Numbered from the stretch's first letter, positions 1 through 5,340 are shown. The stretch is 8,393 nt of DNA from Candidatus Harrisonbacteria bacterium CG10_big_fil_rev_8_21_14_0_10_44_23 (GCA_002773475.1 PFBB01000003.1:1-8393), one strand, 5' to 3'. The notes: a model not told the origin generated them from the letters alone. Program-made: numbers and translations.

Positions 1-190
1 TCATAATGTCTATTCTGCCTCCCTTTGCTAGGTAAATCCACGTTTTCATGAAAGTGTCCTGGACTAGGTCATCGCTTAGCATATTGTCGTGCGTCTTGAA
101 GAATGCACGAGATTTAAGGCCCCTTTCATAGTCACCGTGAGCTGTGTTTAAGGAGTCTTTTAATCCCTTTTTCTCTTTTGGAGTCATCAT
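1..190 (-). CDS. ECF-type sigma-70 family RNA polymerase sigma factor, N-terminal part
   Basis: The minus strand is open from ATG at 190 to the window edge, giving 63 residues with no stop, so the C-terminus lies outside. The stretch from about residue 28 has the look of sigma-70 region 2: RAFFKTHD, then LSDDLVQDTFMKTWIYL, where the D-x-VQDTF-x-K-x-W pattern is the classic region 2 core-binding helix. The protein would recruit RNA polymerase core to a subset of promoters. Region 4 cannot be seen. Two adjacent ATG codons (190 and 187) could both start the protein; I chose the outer one. There is no SD. A good -35/-10 pair lies about 40 bases upstream. Family assignment is from motif memory; sigma-factor identity is fairly secure, regulon unknown. 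Confidence 0.8.
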   Translation of the reverse strand, partial: MMTPKEKKGLKDSLNTAHGDYERGLKSRAFFKTHDNMLSDDLVQDTFMKTWIYLAKGGRIDIM

Positions 191-228
191 AGTCTATGCC
201 GTGCGAGGTGACATTTTATTACAGTGGC

Positions 229-257
229 ATTACAAACCCCGCCACGGAATAAGTCTA
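229..257 (-). promoter_or_regulatory. Putative promoter of the sigma factor gene
   Basis: Read on the minus strand, TAGACT (257-252, 4 of 6 matches to TTGACA) is followed after exactly 17 bases by TGTAAT (234-229, 5 of 6 matches to TATAAT). Transcription would start near 222, leaving a leader of about 30 bases before ATG 190. The elements and spacing are seen; promoter activity is inferred. Confidence 0.45.
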
Positions 258-455
258 AGTCACGCTCATACACTCTCGACAAGACTAAAATAGGAGCTCG
301 TCGGGGCATATCAGCATTACAGTAGTATTGCGCTGGGAGTTGGACTGGGATACCCCAGGCACAACACACCCCGTACGCGATCATAGTAACACACCACCCT
401 ATACAATAGATATAGCTTGTTGCAACAGTTTTAGTAGTTATGCGGCTTCATTAGT

Positions 456-1037
456 ATGGAAAAAAATAATAAAAAAGAAGGGGTTGAAAAAACCGTTCCT
501 ATCGATGGTGATTTCAAAGATGATCTATGGGAGAAGAGCTGGACATATATTAAAACCGTAGTGGATGTGTTACGAGAGCCAATTGTAATTCTTGATAAAG
601 ATCTTCGTGTTATGGTCGCTAATGAACCTTTCTATAGAACGTTTCAAGTAGAGCCAGGAAACACAGAAGGAGAGCTTATATATGATTTAGGCAATGGTCA
701 GTGGGATATTCCTGCTTTAAGGAAGCTCTTAGACGATATTTTACCAAATCATACATTCTTCAAGGGGTTTGAGGTTATTCACGAATTTCCTCATATTGGT
801 CGTAAGGTAATGATCTTAAATGCTCGTCGGATTCATAAGGAGAAAAACACCTCGGCATCATTTCCTCCTATCATTCTTCTCGCAATGGAGGATGTTACGG
901 ATATGATGATTGTAGCCGAAACTCTTGCCGGCCACGCCAATCAGCTAGAGGTAAAACTTGTTGAGAGAACCAAAAAGCTAGAAGCTCATATCGATAAATT
1001 AGTGAAAGAGGTCGATGAGCTGAAAAAGAAAGAATAA
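456..1037 (+). CDS. Orphan PAS-domain protein with C-terminal coiled coil
   Basis: This 193-residue soluble protein has a charged N-terminus (1-25), a PAS fold at about 30-150 and a heptad-like, Lys/Glu/Leu-rich helix at about 155-193. The PAS part carries EPIVILDKDLRVMVANEPFY, then the LGNGQWDIPALRKLL segment and a terminal LLAMEDVTD strand. This pattern is typical of PAS domains found in CheB/CheR fusions and sensor kinases. No histidine-kinase, GGDEF or other output domain follows: the reading frame ends in the coiled coil. It may therefore sense a ligand or redox state and act through dimerisation or a partner protein. It is divergent from the sigma factor gene, which makes a stress-sensing link plausible but unproven. 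No SD precedes ATG 456. The ligand is not predictable. Confidence 0.85.
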   Translation: MEKNNKKEGVEKTVPIDGDFKDDLWEKSWTYIKTVVDVLREPIVILDKDLRVMVANEPFYRTFQVEPGNTEGELIYDLGNGQWDIPALRKLLDDILPNHTFFKGFEVIHEFPHIGRKVMILNARRIHKEKNTSASFPPIILLAMEDVTDMMIVAETLAGHANQLEVKLVERTKKLEAHIDKLVKEVDELKKKE

Positions 1038-1041
1038 CCTT

Positions 1042-1119
1042 ATGAGTAAGGTGAAAATCAACATATTAGAGTTTATACAACGTATTCTTCGTCGTGCTGT
1101 TGCCTTCTTACCAGAATAA
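1042..1119 (+). CDS. Possible 25-residue amphipathic peptide
   Basis: An ATG lies four bases after the PAS stop codon and opens a 25-codon frame ending in TAA. The peptide begins MSKVKINILEFIQ, continues with RILRRAVAF and ends in LPE. Hydrophobic residues alternate with Lys/Arg in a way that would form an amphipathic, positively charged helix, as in membrane-binding small proteins. The preceding bases are A-rich, like the leaders of neighbouring genes, and no SD is present. Its tight spacing suggests translation from the PAS transcript. There is no homology evidence available here, and a frame this short can occur by chance. Confidence 0.35.
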   Translation: MSKVKINILEFIQRILRRAVAFLPE

Positions 1120-1219
1120 ATGAGCTATAGATCTATGACTAAGGTTTGTAATACATCTATTAATAAAACGGCAACATCTATATGAAAGGTCGTCGCATAA
1201 ATGAACTAATAACAACAAT

Positions 1220-1468
1220 ATGGATATTTTAGTATGGATTTTATTCGGTGGGTTAGTTGGTTGGGTAGCATCTTTATTGATGAAGACTGATGCTCGACAG
1301 GGGATACTACTGAATATAATCATAGGTATAGCGGGTGCAGTTTTAGGTGGTTGGTTAATGAATATCATTGGAGTAAGTGGAGTAGGAGGATTCACCCTAT
1401 ATAGTTTCCTCGTTGCACTGCTTGGTGCGACTATTCTTATAGGAATTGTGAAGATGATACGTCGTTAG
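1220..1468 (+). CDS. GlsB/YeaQ/YmgE family stress-response membrane protein
   Basis: This 82-residue protein is almost wholly hydrophobic and shows the family signature: an N-terminal helix ending in GGLVGWVASLLMK, a central glycine-rich helix (about 30-50, IIIGIAGAVLGGWLM), a short loop with GVGGF, and a last helix (about 60-78) ending in Lys/Arg. The three-helix length is standard for this Transgly_assoc family. Members are small inner-membrane proteins often induced by stress; their molecular activity is not established. The gene has an A-rich leader (ACTAATAACAACAAT) and no SD. It lies 63 bases before the YggT-family gene and may share its transcript. A weak promoter-like pair (ATGACT, 17 bases, TATTAA) lies upstream but is not convincing. 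Confidence 0.88.
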   Translation: MDILVWILFGGLVGWVASLLMKTDARQGILLNIIIGIAGAVLGGWLMNIIGVSGVGGFTLYSFLVALLGATILIGIVKMIRR

Positions 1469-1531
1469 AGCTAATCGGGGACAATATTTACGGGATAACA
1501 AAGTCAAAAACTAGATAAAACAAACAAATAT

Positions 1532-1891
1532 ATGAACTCATACAATTCTCCCACTACAAAGTCGTTGTTCAAAGGTACTCAAATCGTGTGGTATTTCCTT
1601 TCTATTCTCGAAGTACTACTCGCTTTCCGTTTCGTTCTTAAGCTTATGGGGGCAAACGCTGCAGCTGGATTCACAAACTTCATCTACGTTGCTACGTGGC
1701 CATTTACCACTCCCTTCCTTGCAGTTTTTCAGAGAACCACCATTGAGGGCAGTGTTTTTGAGTGGACAACCCTTTTAGCAATGTTGGTGTATTGGATGAT
1801 TGGTCTTGCGCTCATTAATCTTTTCTCGATAAGTAAGACTGTATCAACACCAGAGGCCGCAGCTAAGCTCGATCAAGATGATTCTCGATAA
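1532..1891 (+). CDS. YggT-family integral membrane protein
   Basis: The 119-residue protein has two membrane segments (about 17-38 and 78-100). Between them is a characteristic YggT section with LEVLLAFRFVLKLMGAN, GFTNFIYVATWPFTTPFL and GSVFEWTTLLAMLVYW. The C-terminus is short, polar and acidic. YggT proteins are widespread membrane proteins linked, in other bacteria, to osmotic tolerance and cell-envelope or division functions; no enzymatic activity is known. The start is the first ATG of the frame, preceded by an A-rich leader (AAAACAAACAAATAT) without SD. The only downstream hairpin candidate, CCCT/AGGG near 1893-1910, is too short to count as a terminator. Confidence 0.88.
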   Translation: MNSYNSPTTKSLFKGTQIVWYFLSILEVLLAFRFVLKLMGANAAAGFTNFIYVATWPFTTPFLAVFQRTTIEGSVFEWTTLLAMLVYWMIGLALINLFSISKTVSTPEAAAKLDQDDSR

Positions 1892-1925
1892 TCCCTTCAC
1901 ACACATCAGGGAACGTAGTAATTTT

Positions 1926-1967
1926 CAATTGGTATACTGATATAAACAATTGGTATACCAACATAAA
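1926..1967 (+). repeat. Two tandem 21-bp direct repeats, possible operator pair
   Basis: Copies at 1926-1946 and 1947-1967 both begin CAATTGGTATAC and both end ATAAA, differing only in a four-base block (TGAT versus CAAC). Copy 2 contains the perfect 12-bp palindrome TTGGTATACCAA (1950-1961); copy 1 has a degenerate version. The 21-bp period equals about two helical turns, so two regulator dimers could bind on the same DNA face. The repeats end five bases before ATG 1973. Confidence 0.7.
1930..1938 (+). promoter_or_regulatory. Possible extended -10 promoter for the Gmad2-GerMN gene
   Basis: TGGTATACT fits the extended -10 form TGnTATAAT with one mismatch in the hexamer. No good -35 lies 16-18 bases upstream, which extended -10 promoters can tolerate. 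It lies inside repeat copy 1, so a protein bound to the repeats would control it. Transcription would start near 1945, giving a short leader of about 28 bases. Confidence 0.4.
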
Positions 1968-1972
1968 CAACA

Positions 1973-2818
1973 ATGAATAAATCTTATACAATATTTCTTA
2001 CAATCGCTCTTCTAGCCATTATTGCGCTAGGGTTTTATATATTCTCAATTGACACAAGCAATAACGAGGAAGTGCCCCAGGACAAAGAAGCCCTTATTCG
2101 TGTATTCGAACCAATCCAGAATGCAGTTATATCAAGTCCTCTCATAATTACAGGTGAGGCGCGGGGCAATTGGTATTTTGAGGCCAGTTTTCCTGTCAGA
2201 GTTGAGGATGCTAATGGTAATGTCCTTGGTCAGCATTATGCTACCGCTCAAGGAGAGTGGATGACTGAAGACTTTGTTCCATTTAAAACAGAGCTCTCTT
2301 TTGATTCCTCACAAACTCAGACGGGTGTATTGATCTTAGAAAAGGATAATCCATCCGGATTGTCGGAAAATGCTGATGAGTTGCGAATACCGATCCGATT
2401 TAACTCTGCTAGCAGTTCCGAGCGCACCGTAAAACTTTATTACTACAATTCATCTCAAGATGAGGATGAAAATGGCAACATTATGTGTTCCAAACAAGGT
2501 TTAGTGGCTGTGGAGCGAGATATCCCAGTTACCCAAACTCCTATCCAAGATACTGTTAGACTACTCCTTAAGGGAGAAATTACTGAAGCAGAGACAGCAC
2601 AAGGTATTACAACCGAATATCCTCTTATAGGTTTTGAGCCAGAGGGAGCCTCGCTCGCAAACGGAATTCTTACCCTTGGTTTCTCAGATCCAAATAACTC
2701 AAGCAGTGGAGGGTCGTGTCGCGCTGGTATTTTGTGGTTCCAGATTGAAGAGACGGCAAAGCAGTTTGATGGCGTTTATGAAGTTTACTTCCAGCCGGAA
2801 GAACTGTTTCAACCATAA
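1973..2818 (+). CDS. Membrane-anchored Gmad2-GerMN domain protein
   Basis: The 281-residue protein has an N-terminal membrane anchor (about 6-25) and a short acidic linker. The first domain is Gmad2-like and immunoglobulin-like (about 40-146), with VFEPIQNAVISSPLIITGEA, NWYFEASFPV and GEWMTEDFVPF. The second is GerMN-like (about 152-276), with VKLYYYN, VERDIPVT, LLLKGEITEAE, NGILTLGFSD and the closing QIEETAKQFDGVYEV. Two cysteines, C172 and C249, sit where GerMN domains often carry a disulfide. Both domains are known from spore-germination proteins such as GerM, but the pair is also common in non-sporulating CPR genomes, where the role is unknown; a cell-wall-facing binding function is likely. 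The downstream gene begins 28 bases later, so the two are probably cotranscribed. Confidence 0.85.
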   Translation: MNKSYTIFLTIALLAIIALGFYIFSIDTSNNEEVPQDKEALIRVFEPIQNAVISSPLIITGEARGNWYFEASFPVRVEDANGNVLGQHYATAQGEWMTEDFVPFKTELSFDSSQTQTGVLILEKDNPSGLSENADELRIPIRFNSASSSERTVKLYYYNSSQDEDENGNIMCSKQGLVAVERDIPVTQTPIQDTVRLLLKGEITEAETAQGITTEYPLIGFEPEGASLANGILTLGFSDPNNSSSGGSCRAGILWFQIEETAKQFDGVYEVYFQPEELFQP

Positions 2819-2846
2819 GTAAAAAAAAATATAAAAGCCTAAATAA

Positions 2847-3662
2847 ATGATTACAAAATTTTTCGAAGGACTGATGGTTAAAATGAACATGGGACTAAAA
2901 AATGTTCAGAATTTGTATAAAAAATATCGAATATACTTTATCGGTGGTGCACTAGGGCTCGTTATAATTGCAGTAATAGTGGCCTTATCTCTAGGAGGAC
3001 CTATCTCTAGTGGGCCTAAACAGGAGGTATCCATGAATGAGCCAGTTGATATTGTTCTAGACTTCTATGGATCATGGCTTTCTGCAGCACAAGCCACAAG
3101 CACCGATCCGTACCAATTGAGGGTGGCGGACGAGCCTCTTTTGAGTAAAACACTCAGAGAGAGACTTCTTGATATGAAGGAAGCTCCTCAAGATGGAGTT
3201 GATCCAGTTCTTTGTCAAACAACAGTACCTACACAAATCTCTGCGCTACCTGTATATGAAAGAGATGAAACAGCACAGTTTTTGGTAATGTCGAGAGAAG
3301 AGGGAGCACTTGAGCAAGCCATAATTACACTCACCAAACAGGGTGAGGGGTGGTATATAGAGGATATTCTATGTTCTCCTGGCGAATTTCCTCCTGAAAG
3401 AGAATTCAGTTTCCAGATGGAAGGTTTCTTATTGAAGAGTGTTCCACCTCCACTTAACCCGGAATATTGGCATATTGTTTTTGAAGAAAATAATGAGACC
3501 CATGTAGCTCCACTATATTTCAGTGCAGAAAGCATATGTACCAACTTGGATGGAAGTGAATCGGTATGTTCTCCGCAGCAGTTTAGCGAGCCATCAAGAG
3601 CACTAGTAAGTGGACAGATGACTGAAAGAGGTGTTGATGTGAATAAACTCGAGCTTAAATAA
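2847..3662 (+). CDS. Membrane-anchored two-domain protein, NTF2/DUF3828-like first domain
   Basis: The 271-residue protein has a basic cytoplasmic start, one membrane helix (about 30-50) and an extracytoplasmic body. The first domain (about 65-178) begins PVDIVLDFYGSWLSA and ends GWYIEDILC, the helix-then-sheet outline of NTF2-like/DUF3828-type domains; C123 and C176 could form a disulfide. A second small domain (about 205-271) starts WHIVFEENNETHVAPLYF and has another cysteine pair, C231 and C241. I do not recognise it. ATG 2847 is used as the start, but in-frame ATGs at 2874, 2883 and 2889 are possible; GAAGGA at 2865-2870 lies close to ATG 2874. All choices keep the membrane helix. Pairing with the Gmad2-GerMN gene suggests a shared envelope function. 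No clear terminator follows. Confidence 0.75.
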   Translation: MITKFFEGLMVKMNMGLKNVQNLYKKYRIYFIGGALGLVIIAVIVALSLGGPISSGPKQEVSMNEPVDIVLDFYGSWLSAAQATSTDPYQLRVADEPLLSKTLRERLLDMKEAPQDGVDPVLCQTTVPTQISALPVYERDETAQFLVMSREEGALEQAIITLTKQGEGWYIEDILCSPGEFPPEREFSFQMEGFLLKSVPPPLNPEYWHIVFEENNETHVAPLYFSAESICTNLDGSESVCSPQQFSEPSRALVSGQMTERGVDVNKLELK

Positions 3663-3770
3663 TAAGAATAAGTTCTTAGATATCTTCTTCTTGGGAGATT
3701 TTTGCTATTAAGAATAGGAAGACGATCTCCATATAGATTTGAGCTAATGTAGTATTCTCTAACTATATCT

Positions 3771-3799
3771 TTGACAAATACTCAATTATGTTGTATATT
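3771..3799 (+). promoter_or_regulatory. Strong sigma-70-type promoter of the first GC-rich gene
   Basis: A consensus TTGACA (3771-3776) is followed by a 17-base spacer and TATATT (3794-3799, 5 of 6). Transcription would start near 3806, giving a leader of about 97 bases. The context TTGACAAATA and TTGTATA is shared with the promoter at 4521-4549. Confidence 0.8.
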
Positions 3800-3827
3800 T
3801 TTATGGAAGTACATTAAATCTTTATTT

Positions 3828-3889
3828 GTATAGTAGGCTTTGGTAATCAAGCAGGTTTTCAAAGCCTGCTGTACAAAATCGTATAGTAG
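3828..3889 (+). promoter_or_regulatory. Leader with two mutually exclusive hairpins
   Basis: AGGCTTTG (3835-3842) pairs perfectly with CAAAGCCT (3860-3867). Alternatively AGCAGG (3850-3855) pairs with CCTGCT (3865-3870); the two stems share 3865-3867 and cannot form together. The block is bracketed by exact copies of GTATAGTAG (3828-3836 and 3881-3889). The second copy abuts the SD AAGGAG at 3892-3897. This could be a translational switch, but neither stem has a T-run, so it is not a terminator. Confidence 0.4.
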
Positions 3890-3902
3890 AGAAGGAGATA
3901 AT

Positions 3903-4343
3903 ATGTCGGTATCAGTCGATAGTTCTCGGTCAGATCTGCCCAGCACGATTCTCACTGTGGGTTTCGTGGTGGTGGCAGTTATAGCCATAGTCGGTTTGGT
4001 CTTCGCCAGTTCGGGGTCCTCCTCCGGGAGTCCAACGGATGAAGTCATCGATGAGGGTAATCCTCTCGTGAAGGACAGGGTCGTTGAGATCTTGTACAGG
4101 GATGGCTACACCGTCATAGAGGGGGATTCATTCATCATCACGGTGGATGATGCAGACGGTCTGGGAAATAATACCCGAACTTCTCTTACCCTCTTCCAGT
4201 ATCTGGAGGTTGGGATGGTGTTCGGGTTCAACAGTGAGCTCCTCGACACGATCAACTGTGCGAGATGGCAGTCGGAAGTGATAACCTTCTGCTACATGAA
4301 CCCTGACCAGATCCTCGTGCTTGGGTTCGAGGGGAAGGGCTGA
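3903..4343 (+). CDS. Unknown membrane-anchored protein, GC-rich stand-alone gene
   Basis: The frame stays open upstream, but ATG 3903 is the clear start because AAGGAG lies five bases before it. The 146-residue product has one membrane helix (about 15-36), a Ser/Gly/acidic linker (37-53) and a soluble region of about 90 residues (54-146). That region has DRVVEILYRDGYTVIEGDSF, the pattern TSLTLFQYLEVGMVFGF and two cysteines, C119 and C130. I recognise no family. Topology suggests an N-in anchor with the domain outside. The coding bases are visibly richer in G and C, especially at third positions, than flanking genes, whereas its promoter and leader are AT-rich. Own promoter and terminator mark it as a monocistronic unit. 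Foreign origin, or a distinct class of highly expressed gene, are both possible. Confidence 0.75.
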   Translation: MSVSVDSSRSDLPSTILTVGFVVVAVIAIVGLVFASSGSSSGSPTDEVIDEGNPLVKDRVVEILYRDGYTVIEGDSFIITVDDADGLGNNTRTSLTLFQYLEVGMVFGFNSELLDTINCARWQSEVITFCYMNPDQILVLGFEGKG

Positions 4344-4396
4344 CGCTCTTCTGCTATACATATAGGCTTTATATCCCCACGTGCCTAAATAAGGGG

Positions 4397-4427
4397 AAAG
4401 AGACGGATTCTAGGATCCGTCTCTTTT
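4397..4427 (+). terminator. Rho-independent terminator after the first GC-rich gene
   Basis: A perfect 12-bp stem (AAAGAGACGGAT at 4397-4408 with its complement at 4415-4426) closes a six-base loop and runs into TTTTACTTT. It lies about 54 bases after the stop at 4343. Confidence 0.85.
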
Positions 4428-4520
4428 ACTTTCTGGTTATCTTGGTTATTAAACACGAGTACTCAATATTATGCACTTGGATAGGCTAAAAGAGCTTATT
4501 CACACCACACTTTGCTATGT
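4428..4520. other. Spacer without recognised content
   Basis: The stretch 4344-4708 has no large gene. Its ends hold the terminator, promoter and structured leader listed separately. Between terminator and promoter I see nothing convincing; a 17-codon frame from ATG 4470 has no supporting signal. Confidence 0.5.
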
Positions 4521-4549
4521 TTGACAAATATTGATAGCCTTTGTATACA
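4521..4549 (+). promoter_or_regulatory. Promoter of the second GC-rich gene
   Basis: TTGACA (4521-4526) is followed by 17 bases and TATACA (4544-4549, 4 of 6). The -35 context TTTGACAAATA and the bases TTGTATA at the -10 repeat those of the promoter at 3771-3799. Transcription from about 4556 gives an unusually long leader of roughly 150 bases. Confidence 0.7.
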
Positions 4550-4580
4550 TATCTTTATGTAAGGATTGTTCTTTTATTTT

Positions 4581-4635
4581 GTTGTTTGGGTGTTCTGTGA
4601 GGCTTTTTATTGGCTTTAGAGAACACCCAAACAAC
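4581..4635 (+). promoter_or_regulatory. Perfect 16-bp stem-loop in the leader
   Basis: GTTGTTTGGGTGTTCT (4581-4596) is exactly complementary to 4620-4635, with a 23-base loop. It lies about 25 bases into the predicted transcript and 73 bases before the main start codon. No T-run follows, so it is not a terminator. It could protect the 5' end of the mRNA, bind a protein, or be part of a switch. Confidence 0.7.
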
Positions 4636-4687
4636 TTTCCGTGGTTTTAAAGGGGTGGACCGTGATGTCTCGGCATCACAGGAAAGT
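4634..4687 (+). promoter_or_regulatory. Second structured element of the leader
   Basis: ACTTTCC (4634-4640) pairs with GGAAAGT (4681-4687) and encloses a smaller hairpin GTGATG/CATCAC (4662-4667 with 4674-4679). The outer stem shares two bases with the 16-bp stem upstream, so the two compete slightly. The inner hairpin covers the start of the possible leader peptide. Confidence 0.45.
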
Positions 4688-4712
4688 AAGACGGGGAGGT
4701 AGGGCTCAATGA
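4665..4712 (+). CDS. Possible arginine-rich leader peptide
   Basis: ATG 4665 opens a 15-codon frame encoding MSRHHRKVRRGGRAQ. Its TGA (4710-4712) overlaps the ATG of the downstream gene (4709-4711), the ATGA arrangement typical of translational coupling. GGGGTGG at 4652-4658 is an SD-like sequence six bases before the start; an adjacent GTG at 4662 is an alternative start. Five arginines, two histidines and one lysine in 15 residues make a composition-sensing attenuator conceivable. Alternatively the frame is a chance result of the GC-rich SD region. No homology evidence. Confidence 0.35.
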   Translation: MSRHHRKVRRGGRAQ

Positions 4713-5071
4713 AACAGATGCTGATCGCGCTGTTACTGCTCGTTGTGGCAGTACTCGTGATTCCGCTCGTCACCCAGCTGACCGTCACGACCGCCGTAGC
4801 CATAGGTGTGGCCGCAGCGATTGTGACGTTCGTCGGTTCGCTCATGTACGTCAAGGACGACAAGGTCGTGAAGACCAGGGGGAGGTCGGGTCGCTATGTG
4901 GCCGGTGTCATGTTCACCGTCGCTGCAGTGGCTTCCTATTCCTTCTTCGTCGTCGCCATCGTGTTTGGGTTCGCGGTCCTTTCGGGCCGGGTGGCCAAGG
5001 CATCGAATTTGATCGACGCCATGACCAGTGACACCTATTGCACAAACCGCTTCGCCACCGCCGCCGGCTGA
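4709..5071 (+). CDS. Unknown small polytopic membrane protein, GC-rich stand-alone gene
   Basis: ATG 4709 follows the SD GGGGAGG (4693-4699) at nine bases. The 120-residue product has hydrophobic segments at about 3-21 and 26-47, a basic loop with KDDKVVKTRGRSGR (49-62), and a long hydrophobic stretch at about 63-92 that could be one or two helices. The tail (93-120) is polar with one cysteine, C111. I recognise no family. Third codon positions are dominated by G and C, unlike all flanking genes, and even more strongly than in the gene at 3903. It has its own promoter, a long structured leader and tandem terminator hairpins, so it is a single-gene unit. The function is unknown; membrane location is the only safe statement. 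Confidence 0.72.
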   Translation: MKQMLIALLLLVVAVLVIPLVTQLTVTTAVAIGVAAAIVTFVGSLMYVKDDKVVKTRGRSGRYVAGVMFTVAAVASYSFFVVAIVFGFAVLSGRVAKASNLIDAMTSDTYCTNRFATAAG

Positions 5072-5092
5072 CAACAACCACGACAGTTCGGA

Positions 5093-5116
5093 TGGGGGTC
5101 CCTTCGGGGACCCCCA
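5093..5116 (+). terminator. GC-rich hairpin with UUCG loop after the second GC-rich gene
   Basis: TGGGGGTCCC (5093-5102) pairs perfectly with 5107-5116 around a TTCG tetraloop, giving a very stable stem; the flanking CGG/CCG may extend it past a bulged A. It has no T-run of its own and probably acts with the next hairpin or as a 3'-end stabiliser. Confidence 0.65.
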
Positions 5117-5125
5117 CCGACACAC

Positions 5126-5151
5126 ATCCCGTTTTGCGGGATTATTTTTTT
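5126..5151 (+). terminator. Rho-independent terminator
   Basis: ATCCCG (5126-5131) pairs with CGGGAT (5137-5142) around TTTTG, and is followed by a run of seven T (5145-5151). It closes the second GC-rich transcription unit. Confidence 0.85.
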
Positions 5152-5311
5152 ATTAATATAGGCATGTGTGCTGGGAATTTCTAACTAAGAAGCATTTTGG
5201 TAGAGATTATAGAAGAGTTCAAAACATACTACTCTAAATAAAAGATTCTCAAGAATTGGTTTAAGGGTAGGGCGGGGGATTAGCTCATAGAGATATAACT
5301 CCTCCACACCC

Positions 5312-5340
5312 TTTACAGGTATACCCCATAGGGGTATATT
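5312..5340 (+). promoter_or_regulatory. Promoter of the metal/thiol operon, apparently leaderless
   Basis: TTTACA (5312-5317, 5 of 6) is followed by 17 bases and TATATT (5335-5340, 5 of 6). Transcription would start at or within a base or two of 5347, the A of the repressor ATG, so the mRNA should have no leader. This agrees with the lack of any SD. The operator palindrome fills the spacer and overlaps the -10. Confidence 0.7.
5320..5338. promoter_or_regulatory. CsoR-type operator palindrome
   Basis: TATACCCC-ATA-GGGGTATA is a perfect inverted repeat with 8-base arms and a 3-base centre. C/G tracts flanked by TA-rich ends are the known pattern of CsoR-family operators, for example that of Bacillus copA. 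It lies directly before a CsoR-family gene and across its promoter, so autorepression is the natural reading. Binding is inferred. Confidence 0.8.

Noticed and set aside
328..561. A 77-residue plus-strand frame overlapping the PAS gene start
   Set aside because: It conflicts with the PAS frame, has no start signal, and its composition does not resemble a real protein.
1127..1136. Palindrome ATAGATCTAT
   Set aside because: A single AT-rich 10-bp palindrome is expected by chance and has no promoter or partner site nearby.
1120..1185. A 21-codon frame whose ATG follows directly on the stop of the 25-residue peptide
   Set aside because: Its product is a polar, Thr/Ser/Asn-rich string with no structure or start signal; most likely chance.
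3215..3544. A 109-residue minus-strand frame inside the gene at 2847
   Set aside because: It lies wholly within a well-supported plus-strand gene, has no promoter or start signal, and shows no domain pattern.
3663..3678. Hairpin TAAGAA/TTCTTA after the gene at 2847 as a terminator
   Set aside because: The stem is only 6 bp, nearly all A-T, and has no following T-run.
3694..3732. Inverted repeat GGAGAT/ATCTCC as a terminator or operator
   Set aside because: Arms are six bases with a loop of about 27 bases and no other signal; too weak.
3840..3902. A 21-codon upstream extension of the GC-rich gene at 3903, from a TTG codon
   Set aside because: The extension overlaps the leader hairpins and has no SD of its own, whereas ATG 3903 has AAGGAG at ideal spacing.
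4733..5125. Long minus-strand open frames opposite the second GC-rich gene
   Set aside because: They arise from GC-rich third positions of the plus-strand gene; the products are Arg/Gly/His-rich with no recognisable fold, and the plus-strand gene has promoter, SD and terminator.
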